DNA from: Ailurus styani
Taxonomy: Eukaryota; Chordata; Mammalia; Carnivora; Ailuridae
NCBI GenBank assembly: GCA_002007465.1
Contig: LNAC01000001.1
Span: forward strand, 5,101,347-5,165,346
Direction: 5' to 3'
DNA length: 64,000 nucleotides
Of the stretch, positions 33,320 to 46,186 are shown in pieces (the first letter of the stretch is position 1; every line of letters starts with the position of its first letter). The notes under the pieces were generated by a model. That model worked only from the letters and a program-made list of their open reading frames with translations, was not told where the DNA came from and made no database searches. A program made the position numbers and the translations under genes.

Positions 33320-34110
33320 AGATAAATGAGCCCTTCGAAGAAAGTAAGGCAGTTCGGTTCAAAGAAGGTCTTAAACTTTTGTTTGCTCATTTTAATGACC
33401 AATTCTAGATGAAAAAGGAAGGGGAGTCAAAATTTTTTAGTATAGTAATTAAAATCACAAGTGCTCGTGAAAAGTAAAAGAGCCTATATTGAGGTTGTGA
33501 AACACGTAATCTATTTAAGTATTTTCTGGAAGGAAATGCCTTGTAAATAAATACCCAGCCAGAGGAATCATCAGCTATCCCCTCCTTTCCATTACAAGCT
33601 TCCCAAAAGGACAGATCATGGTTATCTCTTAATGAATTTGTATAAGGCTGAGTGTATTTACAGTAAAAACAAGCAGGATGATATTTCTGGGCTTCATCAT
33701 AGGTCCCAGGTTCCCAGAGACGGCTGATCTCTGGAGGCCGGCTCATTCCATTAAGACAACTTCCTGCAAATCAGAAATAAGGAGCAGATTCATCTATTAC
33801 CCTTTGATTCTACTGTCTGAAGGTCTTTCAAGATTTACTTCTACCCTAACATCAGGCAATCCACTCCCCCAGTGAATCTAGTGCGCAGTTTCAACGGGAA
33901 ATAGAAAGTGATCTTCACTCCACTGAAAAACTAAGGAGGGGCTGAGCCCACCTCTCCCTGTGCCCATCACCTGGGATACAGGGGGACCTGGGACAATGTG
34001 CAAATATCACGGAGCACCAGCACACACTCAGCACCTGGCCCTCAGCTCCTCACCACGTGAGCTTACCATCCACATCCTAGAACACCCAAGACAAAGCAGC
34101 TTAAAAGCCA
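33320..34110. other. Intronic DNA without recognised elements
   Basis: I see no repeat I can name. An open frame of 113 codons on the minus strand (33405..33746) has no recognisable domain. Confidence 0.45.
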
Positions 34111-34114
34111 TGCG

Positions 34115-35075
34115 AGCAGGAAAGAAAAGGTATTGGTGAGGTTGGGAAGAAAAAGGAACCCTGTACACGACTGGAAAGAATGCAAAATGGTGCAGCTACT
34201 ACGGAAAAGAGCACGGAGGTTCCTCAAACACTTTAAACTAGAACTACCGTATTTCCACCTGGGGGCATTTATCCAAAGAAAATGGAAACACTAACTCAAA
34301 AAGAGAGATGCACCCTGTGTTCACTGCAGCATTATGTACAATAGCTAAGAAATGGAAGCAACCCAAGTGTCCATCGACCAATGAATGGATAAATTAAATG
34401 TGTAAATTATATATGTTAGATACATAATATGCATATCTATGATCATATACACATAAACATACCGAATGGACTATTACTCCTTAAAAAAGAATGAGACCTT
34501 GCCATCTGCAACAACATGGATGGACCTAGAGGGTATTACGGTGAGTGAAGTAAGTCAGACACTGAGCTCACTTATATGTAGCATCTAAAAACAAAACAAG
34601 GGCGCCTGGGTGCTCAGTCCGTTGAGCGTCTGCCTCAGGCTCGGGTCCTGATCCTGAGGTCCTAGGGTGGAGCCCAGCCCCTCCCCCTTCCTCTGTCCTC
34701 CCCCCACCCTGCTCGAGCTCTCGTCTGTCTCTCTCTCAAATAAATAAAATCTTTAAAAACATAAAAACAAACAAAACAGAAACAGATTCACAGATACACT
34801 GAACAATACGGTGGTTCCAAGAGGGGAAATGGAAGCAGGAGATCAGCAGAATGGAAGGGGATTAAAAGATATAAAATACCCGTTACAAAATAAATAAATC
34901 ACAGAAATACAATGTACAGCATAGGGAAGGTAGTTAATAATAGGTAACAACTTTATAAGGTGACAGATGATTTATGGAGTGATCGCTTCCCCATGTATAC
35001 AAGTGTTGAATCACTAAGCTGCACACCTGAAACTAATTCAATACTGTATGTCAACTATATTTCAATTAAAAAAAA
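34115..35075 (+). mobile_element. L1 3' end, split by a SINE
   Basis: GTATTGGTGAGGTTGGGAAG, GCAAAATGGTGCAGCTACTA, TTCACTGCAGCATTATGTAC, CAACATGGATGGACCTAGAG, and after the SINE AATACAATGTACAGCATAGG and CACACCTGAAACTAATTCAA with poly-A. All are L1 3'-region blocks. Confidence 0.9.
34600..34760 (+). mobile_element. CAN-SINE inside L1
   Basis: Head GGGCGCCTGGGTGCTCAGTC (one G missing from GTGG), shortened body, and CAAATAAATAAAATC tail. The target AAAACAAAAC-rich sequence is repeated on both sides. Confidence 0.9.
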
Positions 35076-35084
35076 AAAAGACGT

Positions 35085-36455
35085 ACAGAGAACCATAGGC
35101 AACAATATCTTCACAAGGGATCTTGAACTCTCAGCACGCCACCCACAAAGACTGGGGGAGAAAGGAGAAAATTTCCAGGAAAGGCAATTAAACATTACTC
35201 AGACAGATAAAACCCACAAATTTCATATAACTATGACTTTACCTGATTTTTGTTGTTGCCTGACTGATTTGCTTTGTGTTTATGTTTTAAAGGATCACTA
35301 GAGTCAAAAGTGGCACTAAAAAGTGACAAATGTCATCAGGATTTAGGTAGGTACAATATATCCATAAAATCTAACTCCTTCATCTGCTTCTTTTGGAAAG
35401 ATTTCTTTATACGATATAGCATCTCCTTTCCTAACCACAGAATACATACCATCAAACTTGGTCTTCCTCTCTGTCTGTCCACTATATCTGGGTTACAGTA
35501 TCTCCAAACAGTATCTGGGAGGTTAAACTGCTAACACGCCCTCTCATCAGATCTCAGGGCAGATAAATCAATCAAGCAATATTGTGAAGACTGTCCTTCC
35601 AGACAATGACCCAACAGATTACTCTGGACCAGCCAGTCCCTGAAATATTGCGATGGAAAAATGTAAATGTACAACTGATAATTACTTTGGTTGTTTATCC
35701 ATCTGTTTGCTTTTTCATATATACGGTTTCATGATTACATTTAATCACCCTCAAAAGGATTATCTTGGTGAGTTCACAGAGCAGCATAATAGAGTCACCA
35801 TAATTCAATAGCCACTTTTGATTTCCCTGATAAGATAAAGAGTCAGCAATTACTGTTTGTTATCACAACTCCAGTTCTTGTCAATACGATTCAAATTTTA
35901 CTTGATACCCTAATTAAACAAACCCTGGCCAACTACAAAAGTTGGCACTCTGAATTATTTGGAGTGATGAGTTTGTTTACTCAAATAGGTACTTGGAACA
36001 ATTATATTGAGTATGAAATGCCCCAGATTCCCTCTGTTATCTAATTTGGAAAATCACCCTGGTTTGAAAGAATAAACACAACGGCTGTACGGATCTCCTC
36101 CTCCTAGGACGGGTTTATTCCAAATCATTCTCAAGCGACTCCCAAAAAATTAACCAAAATGATAAAGCAAAGCAAGTCACCAAGTCCTCAGATGCCCCCT
36201 GGTCTGCCACTACTCACATACACCGTGCTTATTTCATAGCGTCAATTTCTTGTTGGGAACAGAAACTACAGAAACTAGGCTACTGTTGCTTCTAATTTAG
36301 ACAAGCAGACTTTTCAAAGGTTAGAAAGGCATCTGCGAGGAAACATAAATTGTGCCTACTTTCTTCTCTCTCTTGCCCCTCCTCCAAAATCTGTCTTCAC
36401 CTGGAAGACACTGCCACTCCAGCCCTGACCCTGTGCCAAGGGCCAGCCACCAGCT
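35085..36455. other. AT-rich intronic DNA without recognised elements
   Basis: This is the longest repeat-poor AT-rich stretch of the window. No exon or RNA signal is visible. Conservation would have to be tested by alignment. Confidence 0.5.
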
Positions 36456-36457
36456 TC

Positions 36458-36485
36458 TAAACCCGAACCCTAACCCTAACCCTAG
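36458..36485 (+). repeat. Short interstitial telomeric repeat, (CCCTAA)n
   Basis: AAACCCGAACCC is followed by TAACCCTAACCCTAG, about four telomeric units with one TAA-to-GAA type change. On the minus strand this reads TTAGGG. Confidence 0.9.
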
Positions 36486-36943
36486 CCTCTGGGCATTACC
36501 GCAGGGGACACAGGGTGCAAATAAGGCCATCCCCTTCCCCAAGGAGCGAGCACTTGCAGCCGCCAGAAAAGGGATCCCAATACAGAAAAGCCTAATACTA
36601 TGAATTTTGGGTTTATCCGATACCAAACCAAAACATTCAGGAAGAATGACAGCAGCTACACCAAATCCATGTCCCTGAGCTAGGTAATCACAGAACACTA
36701 ATCTGGTAGATTAAGGGTAAATTATTACTCAATCAAGCCACAACCAATAAGAAAAAATTGAAAGATAAATACATTTAAAATACACCAAATGGAAATACTG
36801 ATGTCCTTTAAACTATCAATATAGGAGATACAGCTAAAGTAGTCAGGTATGTGCAAAAATAGAAAAATTTATCCAAAAATTCATAAGGAATCTCAAGAGA
36901 CCCAGAATAGCCAAAACAATCTTGACAAAGAACAAAGATACAA

Positions 36944-37140
36944 GGGCGCTGGGTGGCTCAGTGGGTTAAGCCTCTGCCTTTGGCTCAGGTCACGATCCCA
37001 GGGTTGGGGGATTGAGCCCCTCATCGGGCTCCCTGCTTAGCGGGGAGCCTGCTTCCCCCCTCTCTCTCTGCCTGCCTCTCTGCCTACTTGTGATCTCTCT
37101 CTGTGTCAAATAAATAAATAAAATCTTAAAAAAAAAAAAA
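36944..37140 (+). mobile_element. CAN-SINE inside L1
   Basis: Head GGGCGCTGGGTGGCTCAGTG (one C missing), full body and poly-A tail. A perfect 17-bp target-site duplication AAGAACAAAGATACAAG flanks it at about 36928..36944 and 37141..37157. Confidence 0.95.
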
Positions 37141-37217
37141 AAGAACAAAGATACAAGACTCACATTTCCTGATTTCAAAACTTAGTACAAAGCTACAATA
37201 ATCAAAACAGTGTGGTT

Positions 37218-37335
37218 GGGGTGCCTGGCTGGCTCACTTGGTAGAGAGCTTACAGCTCTTGATCTCAGGGTCATGAGTTCGAGCCCCACAACGGGCAGAG
37301 ATTACGAAAATAATACCAATAAATTAATTATAAAA
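37218..37335 (+). mobile_element. Short tRNA-derived SINE inside L1
   Basis: GGGGTGCCTGGCTGGCTCAC then TTGGTAGAG and the B-box-like GAGTTCGAGCCCC form a tRNA-Lys-like head with almost no SINE body. Flanks AGTGTGgTTGG / AGTGTGaTTGG form the target-site duplication. It is a CAN-SINE relative, not a functional tRNA gene. Confidence 0.85.
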
Positions 37336-37865
37336 AAAGTGTGATTGGTAACCCCATAAAAACATACATACAGACCAATGCAACAGAACAGAGAGCCCAG
37401 AAATAAACCCTCCTGTCCATGACCAAATGATGTTCAATAAGGGAGACGAGGCATTCAATGGGTAAAAGACGGTCTTTTCAACAAATGCTGCCGAAAAGAA
37501 TGGACATACACACGCAAAACAATGAAGTTGGATCCTCACCTAATACCATATACAAAAACTCCCTCGAAATGAATCAAAGTTCCACTTATTGGGGTAAAAT
37601 ACACCTAAGAAAAAGTAAGTAAGCAGGTATGCCAAGGAAAGTTTGAGGAATCCACTGGACCTGGTAGATTTACTCATTTCTCTTTGATTTTACACTAACA
37701 TTTTTTAACCTTTTTAAGTGGGAGTTCTGCCCGTCAGGAGAGAATTTGAACGCAATCCTAATCTCTAGTAACCACATGTACCAGAGGTCTGCAAACTCCT
37801 TCCCCCCACCAAATCTGGTCCACCACCAGTGTTTATACTGCTGTGACTCCAAAATAATTTTTTAC

Positions 37866-38053
37866 TTTTTTTTTTTAAGATTTCACTTACTTATCTGAGA
37901 AAGAGAGAGAGGAGAGAGAGAACGGGGGAGGAACAGAGGGAGAGGGAGAAGCATACTCCCCACTGAGCAGGGAGCCTGACATGGGGCTCAATCCCAGGAC
38001 CCTGGGATCATGACCTGAGCCAAAGGCAGAGACGCTTAACCAACTGAGCCACT
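37866..38053 (-). mobile_element. CAN-SINE, minus strand
   Basis: The minus strand reads GTGGCTCAGTTGGTTAAGCG, TCATGATCCCAGGGTCCTGG and a (CT)n stretch with a poly-A tail. The first bases of the head are lost. Sense to DOCK1. Confidence 0.9.
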
Positions 38054-38374
38054 TCTTTACATTTTAAATAGTTGGGGGGAAATCAAAATAAGACTGTTTC
38101 ATGAGATGCAAAAATTATACAGAATTCAAACTTTGGTGTCCAGAAACAGTTTCGTTGGAATACGGCACACATATACACTGATGCCTCATCGGTGGCTGCT
38201 TTGGGGCAGCCAAAATAAGCGAAATGAGAAGTAGCATCAGAGCCAAACATATATACTTTCTTGCCTTCAGCAAAAAAAACTTCATTAACTCTTTTCTCCA
38301 ACAGCCCCAACTGCAAATGTTCTGCAACACTGCTCCCGCAAATTATCAAAAGGTCTTCAGAACTTTAAACATTT

Positions 38375-38500
38375 CAACTTCATTCGTTCAACAAATATTG
38401 ACCAAGCGCCGGCCCTGTGCCAAGGACAGCAGCAGACACCGGGGCTATAAAGAAGGGCTGGCAGACGCAGTCCCTGACCTCACGGAGTTTCTGGTTCCAC
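38375..38500 (+). repeat. L2/MIR-class fragment
   Basis: TTCAACAAATATTGACCAAG, CGGCCCTGTGCCAAGGACAG and CAGTCCCTGACCTCACGGAG follow the common ancient pattern 'TTCAACAAATATTTATTGAG... CCCTGCCCTCATGGAG'. Confidence 0.65.
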
Positions 38501-41500
38501 GGCAGAAACGGCGCGGTAACCGGGTAGTCACACACAGCCTGCCACCTTGGACGCGAATGCACTGGGTGTTGTGGGCAGCACATGGGAGGGGCCCTTAACC
38601 AGACTGAAGGCCAGGGTCCAGGGGGCTCCCAACCCTGAAAGAGGACCAGAGAGAAATCAGGCAGAGAGAGGAATGGAGCAGGCAGAAGGACGGAGGAAGT
38701 GCTGGCAAGGTAAAGAGGTTGAGAACAGGACAACTCCAAGGACACAGCTCGGCCTGGCTGGACAGTGGTGGCAAGGCATGCCAGGGCAGCCACAGAGGCT
38801 GGGGCAAGCCCAGAAAAGCCCTGCTGACCCTTTAAAGCATCTCCCGGCAGCTCCTTCATCTATAAGGCAGCCAAAATTCCTCTGGGGACCACCCCGTCCC
38901 CATCAGCCATAGAGCAATTATGAGCTCCAGCTTCCTGCCCCCTCCAGGGGGCTGCATGCGCCCACCACACACGGAGCACTGTCTGGCTCAAACCACAGGA
39001 TCACTAATCAGAAACCAATGAAACGGATCAGTATCACAACTACCCTTCAAACTGCATGATGTTCTCGGTAGAAAATTCTAGATCAAAATCAGAAACATCC
39101 CAATGGAGGCTTTTCCTGTGGCTACGATATAACAGTCCACATTCCAAAGGAAAAATTTCATACTCTTCATAATCCTTACTGTCACCCTATGCCTGTAAGG
39201 GCTCTGGCAAGTAAAGACAAAAGTTAAAAACAAAAACCCATGAATTCCAAATACGCCACGGCCAGCCATGGTATTGAGTCACATACAAGTCAACTCACAG
39301 TGGGTAGAAAAATAGGTAAAGTTGACACCCATCTTTTAAGCAGAAATAAAAGCCTAAAAACCTGCAAAGTAGATTCAGAGTGGCTGCCCAGGCTTGCTCC
39401 AATTTATTGCAACAGATCAGGTAATAGCGATTTCTTTAAGATAAAATTAAAACTTATCTTCAAGGATTTGCAGAATTTATCAGGTTTGGGTTCTAAGCAC
39501 AAGCGTATGATTAGGAGAAAGTGAATCAAGTGCATAGCTTCTCTTCGGAGGTGGGGGTTGGCAACAAGCCACTGTGGTGTGGCTGGCTTCAGTAACACCG
39601 TGCCCGTGATGCTCAAGGTCACCACTGAGAATCTACATCTGTCACACGAAGGCATTACACTGACCTCCAATGCCAAAGTGCCAGTGACAAGGCAAGTACC
39701 AGGCTGTCTGTGCTGGGTCTTGGGCAGTGAAAAGCTCAATTTCACTAAGATGAAAAGACAATGTAAATGCTACTTATAAAAGAGTTAACGACCTAGTGTT
39801 AAGAATAAATAAAATAACTTCAAATTCAAGTAGCTGAAGATTGCCGAGAACTCCTGACCGAGACATTCAAGCGGCTCCACAGGAAACGTCTGGCACAAAA
39901 CACTGTCGTCTCAGAAGCATGATGAATAGGCACACCATCACTTAGAGTTGGATGAAGTCACTACATGTCTCTGCACCTCCGCCGTCCTGCTCCACACCCA
40001 CGCAGAGGTCCCAGTGGCAAGGGCTGCCTCCTCCATCCCTTTGATGGGCTCAACCCCAGTCCAGCTCCAGGACACAGAAGCCCTAACAAGAGCCATGTGT
40101 AAAACTCACCAAGTTCAACGATCTCCACAGATCATTGTATATTATGCAAACCTTGAGACAGTGAACTGAAAAGAGGCAGGAGGGAATCCGCTCCACGGGA
40201 CCCTGAGACCCTCTTCCTTGCCCCTCGGACAAGGCAAGAGAAATCCTTCCAGGAGGACATGGTCACTTCTGCGGCTCAGCCCTGGTGGTAGGAAGAGTTT
40301 CCCCCAAAAGGGAAGGCGTCAGCCACGAGACGCTGCCGCTGCTGGGCTCGACCATGTCCCGGCCCCAGCGAGAACCATCTTCATCAGCTAGACTGGTTCC
40401 CCCCAAAATAAAGTCATGCTGCCACTCTGACATCCCTGCAAGAGCCACCAATCTTGACACCATGCCCGCCCCAGGATCCATCCCAACTGGGGAATGTGGC
40501 TCCCAGCAGACACGCACCTGGCACAGAGGGCAGCCTCCCAGGGGCTCCCGTGAGCGCTACGTTGCCAAGCCCCTGGACCCTGGCCATCCCACTCCTCGGT
40601 CTGCCCAAAAGCAAAGCCCTCACTGTCCGCCTCCACCAGCCACAAACAGGCCTACAGGCTCCCTCAGTATCCAGCCCAGTCAACCCACAGAGAACAGACT
40701 ACCAGACAGGATGTTAAAGACACAAATGGAGAAAGGAGGGGCCGCTCACGATGACACTATGCAGTGACCTCACTCCTAGGCGCCCGCTGTTACAACAAGC
40801 TCCCCCAAGACCAGCCGTAATTGAACTGCATCCCAGGAGGAAGAAACTCAGAGATCCGATTCCATCCCCACCCCACCGCAGGACTTCTGGAGTCACACCC
40901 ACCGCACGCATCAAGGTGTGCACACATTCATGGTGGGTTCGTGTCCCTCCAGGGGACACTGCACCGCCTATCCGCCAGAAGAGCTTCCCAGTGCTCGGCA
41001 GGGCTCTGGCTCCTTCAACCCGCATCCCTGGGCCACAGACCAGGTCCCATCCGCTGCTCCCAGACAGACATCAAGGAATCAGCCATGAATCCTCAGATCT
41101 CTCCTCCAAACCTTCCAGCTGTAGGTCGTCCATCTGTTTCTCCAGGACAGACTGGAAGGTAGCGAATTTTGCTTTTCTAGCAATCTTGTGCCCCTGGTGA
41201 TTGAGTTCACAGAGGAGCAATCTCCAGTGTCCCTGGGAGGTCGGTTCTGACCTCCTCTGTCTATAAGGCCCCACGCTGTCATCTTACAGTTTGTCAGGCA
41301 ACTCGTGCCCTAATTGTAACACCCCACATATGGCCCAGCAGGCATCCATCCAATGTCTTCAGGCCTGTGGCCCTACACAGTCAAGACCTCTGTGAATACT
41401 GACCTGTCACTCAGCTCAGACCTCAGATCCAGACCAGGCAGGATCTCCAGAGAATCGCCATCTCTCCATCAATACTCTAAAAATGGTCATTCCAGCCCCT

Positions 41501-41630
41501 AAGAATGTGCCCACACTGTTCCTCTATCTTGTTAACCAAAGACTTAATGCCATTTTAAGACCTGACCATCCTTGTTACCTTCCTAGTAACTTTCTGAAAA
41601 GGAGCATTGAGTCTGAGCTGCCTTCACCAA
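38500..41630. other. Intronic DNA without recognised elements
   Basis: Three kilobases without a repeat I can name. There are chance open frames in the GC-rich 40.2-41.2 kb part, none with a recognisable domain or splice context. Confidence 0.45.
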
Positions 41631-41632
41631 CA

Positions 41633-41765
41633 GGAACACCAGTTACTGTGTCCCGGGCACAGCACTGAGCACTTTCCATTCATTCTCTCACTGAGTCCCC
41701 CACGGTGGAGGGAAGGCAGGGTCCATGTCCATCACGAGCTGATAGGTGAAAACTTTGGTTCCTGA
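41633..41765 (+). repeat. MIR-like fragment
   Basis: CACTGAGCACTTTCCATTCA, TCTCTCACTGAGTCCCCCAC and a TGATAGGTGAAAACTTTGG end resemble MIR ('CACTTTACATGTATTAACTCA', 'GATGAGGAAACTGAGG'). Confidence 0.55.
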
Positions 41766-41769
41766 AGAT

Positions 41770-42540
41770 GAGAGCAACATCTTACTCCACAGCCAGAATG
41801 CATAAACTACGCTGTACCACCTCCCACTTTAAACTGGCTTCCACCAGAAACACAGAAAAACCGGGCCAGAGGCTAGAGAGAACCACAGAGAAGCCAACCA
41901 TGCCACTAAACAGAGGAGGAACCAGAAGCCGGAGTGACCCATCCCAAGTCAACTTCCATGCTAGCTTGCCATGTGGGAGCCCATGAGAGGCTTCCCATGA
42001 AGACACACTGCTGGCCATCCCCCCACTTCCCCAGGGTCATCTGGGAATACACCGTCTAGATCTTATTTCTAAGGCACTCCAATCCCTCTGGGGGTCACTG
42101 GACCTTTTTGGGCTTTTATTATTAGTTCATGCCTATCTCATCTTTGAAGCTACTAAGATCTGTTTCCCAGAATCCCTGGTTGGCTCCTCTAGCTGGTATG
42201 AGCTCTGGGACGAAGGGCGATGATCTCCCTGGGCCAAGTCATGTCCACTTTCACTTTACTAGGACCCAAGTAGTTGTCGCCTTCACTGGTCCCCCTAACA
42301 TCTGGAGCTACAACTGTCAGCCCAGCAAGTCAAGAGTTAGGGAAGCTCCTCCACTCAACAAAACTTCAGCAGGTGTCAGATAAAGGAACTCACTTGTCAC
42401 TGCTCTTTGCTGCCTGGGCCTGATCCTATGTGTGCATTAGAAAGCACTGTCACTTGGGAGCACATTCTCAGGGCTCGCCCTGGTTTGCAGCCTTCCACAC
42501 ATTCTACAGCCCTTGGTTAGATCTGTTTATTTTGAGATGT
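41770..42540. other. Intronic DNA without recognised elements
   Basis: No repeat or gene signal that I can support. Confidence 0.45.
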
Positions 42541-42544
42541 TCAT

Positions 42545-42995
42545 TATCAGAAGCTGTTGTGGGTGAAATTTTATCCCCCAAAGTTACATTCAACTATCTA
42601 ACCCCTGATACCTGTGAATGTGACCTTATTTATAAAAAGGGTCTTTGCAGATGTCATCAAGTTAAGATGAGGGGGTAGCTCCTAATCTAATGACTGGTGT
42701 CCTTATAAGAAGGAAGTCTGGGCACAGAGACTCAGAGACACAGAAAGCGCACCAAGCAATGGCGTAGGCTGAGACTGGAACATTGCTGCCACGAGCCAAG
42801 GAACCCCAAGGATTCCCAGAAGCCACCAGAAGCTAGAGAGAGGCAAAGAACAGATACTCCCTCTGAGCCTCCAGAAGAAACGAATCCCTAAAGCACCCTG
42901 ATTTCAGACTTCCAGCTCCAGAACTGAGAAAATACACTTCAGTTGTTTGAAGCCACCTGGTTTGTGACTATGGCGGGAAGCTAAGACAACAGCCA
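42545..42995 (+). mobile_element. MaLR (MLT1-like) solo LTR
   Basis: Near-complete MLT1 order: TGTGGGTGAAATTTTATCCC, CCTGTGAATGTGACCTTATT, GGGTCTTTGCAGATGTCATC, GACTGGTGTCCTTATAAGAA, CCACCAGAAGCTAGAGAGAG, CAGCTCCAGAACTGAGAAAA and GTTTGAAGCCACCTGGTTTG. It is one of the best preserved LTRs in the window. Non-coding. Confidence 0.88.
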
Positions 42996-42999
42996 CCGT

Positions 43000-43170
43000 T
43001 AATCAATCACGCTTACCATGTGGCAGGCAATGTCCATGTACTTTACACCCGTTAGCTCACATCATCCCAACCATAACCCTACAAGGCAGGTTCCTAATCA
43101 CGCTGCTTGGAGATGAGGACACCAAGACTTGTAGTTCACCTATGATTACTGCACTAGAGACTACTGATTA
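43000..43170 (+). repeat. MIR fragment
   Basis: GTTAGCTCACATCATCCCAA, CCCTACAAGGCAGGTTCCTA and GGAGATGAGGACACCAAGAC follow the MIR 3' half. Confidence 0.75.
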
Positions 43171-43679
43171 CTGAACTAGACACAGACCCAAGTCCTCCTC
43201 CATCTCCTCCTCCCTCTTGCAACCTGAGTGCTAGCATCCCGGGCTGTGTGATACCTGGGGGACACCCGCCTCCTGTTGGCAGGTGCACAAACATCAGCTG
43301 ACACTTCCACTCTCAGCAGTGCTATGAAACTGAGACCCAGTATTGCCCTGGGCAGAGAAGGATGCTTCTCCCCCATCATTTTTCCCTTTGAACTACCGGA
43401 AGCCAGCACCACCGCTCCACATCCCGGATGTCAGAGCCGCTGACTCCCAGGGCACCAGGCAGAGCAGGCTCCTGGACCACCTGCATGACTGGGGCTCCAG
43501 GGAGACCCGGAGACTTCGTTCAGCAGTGGGTGTGTGGTCACTGGCCCAAGAGAACCCCGAACTCCAAAACTGACCTCCGGACCCTGTGACCCTGTGATGT
43601 CAGCAACGCATCCATCTTTGTGGATCAGCAGGGAGAGCCATCTTTATTGCTCAGCAAGCGTCCACTGTTATGTCTAAGA

Positions 43680-44250
43680 ACCATGCAACTAAGTGAAACG
43701 CAGAATCACCATATGGCCCCACAATTCCACTCCTAGGCCTGTCCCCAAACAAACCGAAACAGGTGTTCGAACAAATACTTGTCCATGAATGCTCAAAGTA
43801 CTGTTCACAATACCCAAAATGTGGAAACAGTTCAAACATCCATCCACAGCCGAATGGATAAATAAAGTGCGTATATGTCCATACAATGGAATATTATTCA
43901 GCCATAAAGAGGAGCAGAGTTCTAACACATGCTACACATTGGAAGGACCTCGAAAACATTATGCTAAGTGAGAGGATCCAGATGACAAAGGCCACATATT
44001 TTCTGACCCCATTTACATGACATCAGGAGAAGATAGATCCACAGAGACAGAGCACAGGCTGGCGTTTGCCCGGGCCTCCCCAGAGGGATCGGGGACAAAG
44101 TGCTCAGTGCGCTGGGAGTTTCACTCTGCAGTGATGTCCGTGTTCTAGAACCAGAGGGAGGTGACAGTTGCACAAGGCTGTGAAGCTACTGAGCTGTCCA
44201 GGTATCCTGCTTGATTGTGCATGACACGAACGTCCCCTCAACGCTTCAGT
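43680..44250 (+). mobile_element. L1 3' end
   Basis: ATATGGCCCCACAATTCCAC, AACATCCATCCACAGCCGAA, CAATGGAATATTATTCAGCC and TTATGCTAAGTGAGAGGATC, then CATTTACATGACATC, are successive L1 3'-region blocks. Non-coding; antisense to DOCK1. Confidence 0.88.
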
Positions 44251-44429
44251 TTAGTAAATCCTACAACTGGTTCATAAACTTACAACTGTGCCAGATAGTG
44301 CTCCCCTGCCCCACCCTGCACCCCAACCCTTCAACCTTCACCCCGGGAGGTACGTTTCTCCCCCAGCCTCTTGACAGCGAGGCGGATAAGTTAACAACAC
44401 GCCCTGGGTGTCGACTGGTAATCCGTGGC

Positions 44430-44650
44430 AACACTAAGGGGCACAACTAGTATTATCCATGGTTTACAGAGGAGCGAACTACAGCCTGGAGGGTGAGCTT
44501 AATTCTAAATCCGTCACAAGCTGCGAGGGGTACCGCCAGGCCTCGCCCCCAGCTCCGTGCAACCACAGACCATCCCTGAACCCTCTGGGATCCAGGCCAG
44601 GGACTCCCCAACCCGTAACGGGACCTGACAAGGAGTTGCAGAATCGATCC
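44430..44650 (+). repeat. Possible MIR fragment
   Basis: TAGTATTATCCATGGTTTAC followed by AGAGGAGCGAACTACAGCCT resembles MIR ('TATTATCCCCATTTTACAGA'). The rest is diverged. Confidence 0.5.
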
Positions 44651-46185
44651 TGTCGCAAATAAACTGGCATGGATTCTCATCTGTGCCTAATAGATCCATA
44701 CGTGGCTGGAAGGCCCGACTCCTTCCGGCTCCCAGACCACGGCAGCTCTCACGGTGAGCACAGTTTCTTCCCTGCGGTCCTCCTGGACAGAGATGCCGTC
44801 CTCAAACAAGACACATGAAAATGCCTCAAGAGATTAAATGCCCTCGGCCAAGCTTCTGAAAGTGACCTGATTAAATACGTAACTGTAATTTCAGTCTAGA
44901 CTCAATACATCAGCCCTTCTGGCTCAGAGCAATACTGCCTGTGCGGCGATCGTGCAAAATGACGTTTATAAATGGAAGCGAGAAAGCCCATTTCTCCTTA
45001 GTTTCTGCTAAATTGGAAGTTGGGGACTTAATAATGCCGGCCGAGTTTACAAGTCAGGCTGCGGGCTCTGCTGAGGCCCCCAGGGGACAGGGCCCAGCCG
45101 TCAGGCCAGGACACAGCTCTCCAGAATGAATCAGGGCTGAGAGCCAGGGTGAAGCCTGCCACAGAGGACGCACCAGAGAAACGGGTCTGATGCTCCCTCG
45201 CTCTTTCTCCGGCCCCTCCAGGAAACCTGGAGGGCTTTGAATCCTTCATCTCGCTCAGGATTTATATTCTGAATCCAGGGACACTTTACTCAGTTCATGT
45301 TTTATTCTTTCAGGTTCTCCAACAAGCCACTCATCTGAACTCCAACCTCAGACGTGCCGTTCCCTCCACGGAGGGCACTCCTCCCCGGGGCATTTTCTGG
45401 AGGCCCTGCAGGTGTCTACAGAGGATCCTGGCTCCGAGCCTGTCCCAGACTGGCCGGCCCCTGGGAAGGTAGCCCCCACCTGCACATCAGGTGTCCTCAC
45501 CCTGAGACAGCACTCACTCCGAGCATCCTAACCAGCCGGTCCCAAGTCTGCCTTTCCCACTGGACTGTTGGCAACCCAAAGGCACACACCAAAGTCTGCC
45601 TTACTCTGCACGGAGTCCCCAACACCAAGGACGGTGTCAGCCACGGAGGCCTCTGTGACTCGCTATCTGATGCATGAAGGCGTGGAAGAGGTAACCCACC
45701 GACAGAGATTCTCTTTATTCTCTTTGGAGGGAAAGAAACCATCTACTCATAAACAAACCCCAAGTCAACTGCACCAGAACCATCTCCGCCGTACACTTCA
45801 GTGCCTGACCCCTTTGTGGGGATGGCAGTTCCTTAAGCATCTCCTCTTCACCTCAAGCTCTGGTCCATAAACGTCACGCCAAATCCAAACTGAAGGAAAG
45901 CAGCAGACCCAAGAAAGGCCAACATCACTTAACATTACCACCCACCTGGCACAGAGTCACCCACCTCAGTCTCCACCCACCTCAGTCTCCAGACAGCTCT
46001 CGAAAAAAACAACACAAAAGACACGGGAGCATGACCTCTCTGCAGGTCAGGAGACCACTCCTCACTGAGTGGAGACAGAGCACAGGCGCAGGGTCTCAAG
46101 GGGCCCACGACAAGCTCACAATCTTCTCTCTCCACTGGGCCTCTTCACCTGTTCCTCAAGTGCATTTCTGCCCCAATCCTCTGTC
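44650..46185. other. Intronic DNA without recognised elements
   Basis: A small tandem duplication, CACCCACCTCAGTCTC, occurs at about 45958..45991. Nothing else could be supported. Confidence 0.45.
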
Positions 46186-46186
46186 T

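Larger units (their letters stand above)
36845..37620 (+). mobile_element. L1 ORF2 3' fragment, split by two SINEs
   Basis: ACCCAGAATAGCCAAAACAA, ATTTCCTGATTTCAAAACTT, GCTACAATAATCAAAACAGT and AACAGAGAGCCCAGAAATAA, then TCTTTTCAACAAATGCTG are consecutive L1 ORF2 blocks. Two SINEs (36944..37140 and 37218..37335) interrupt them. Inactive. Confidence 0.88.

Noticed and set aside
37218..37310. A functional tRNA-Lys gene
   Set aside because: It is a tRNA-derived SINE head with an A-rich end and a target-site duplication, lying inside an L1.
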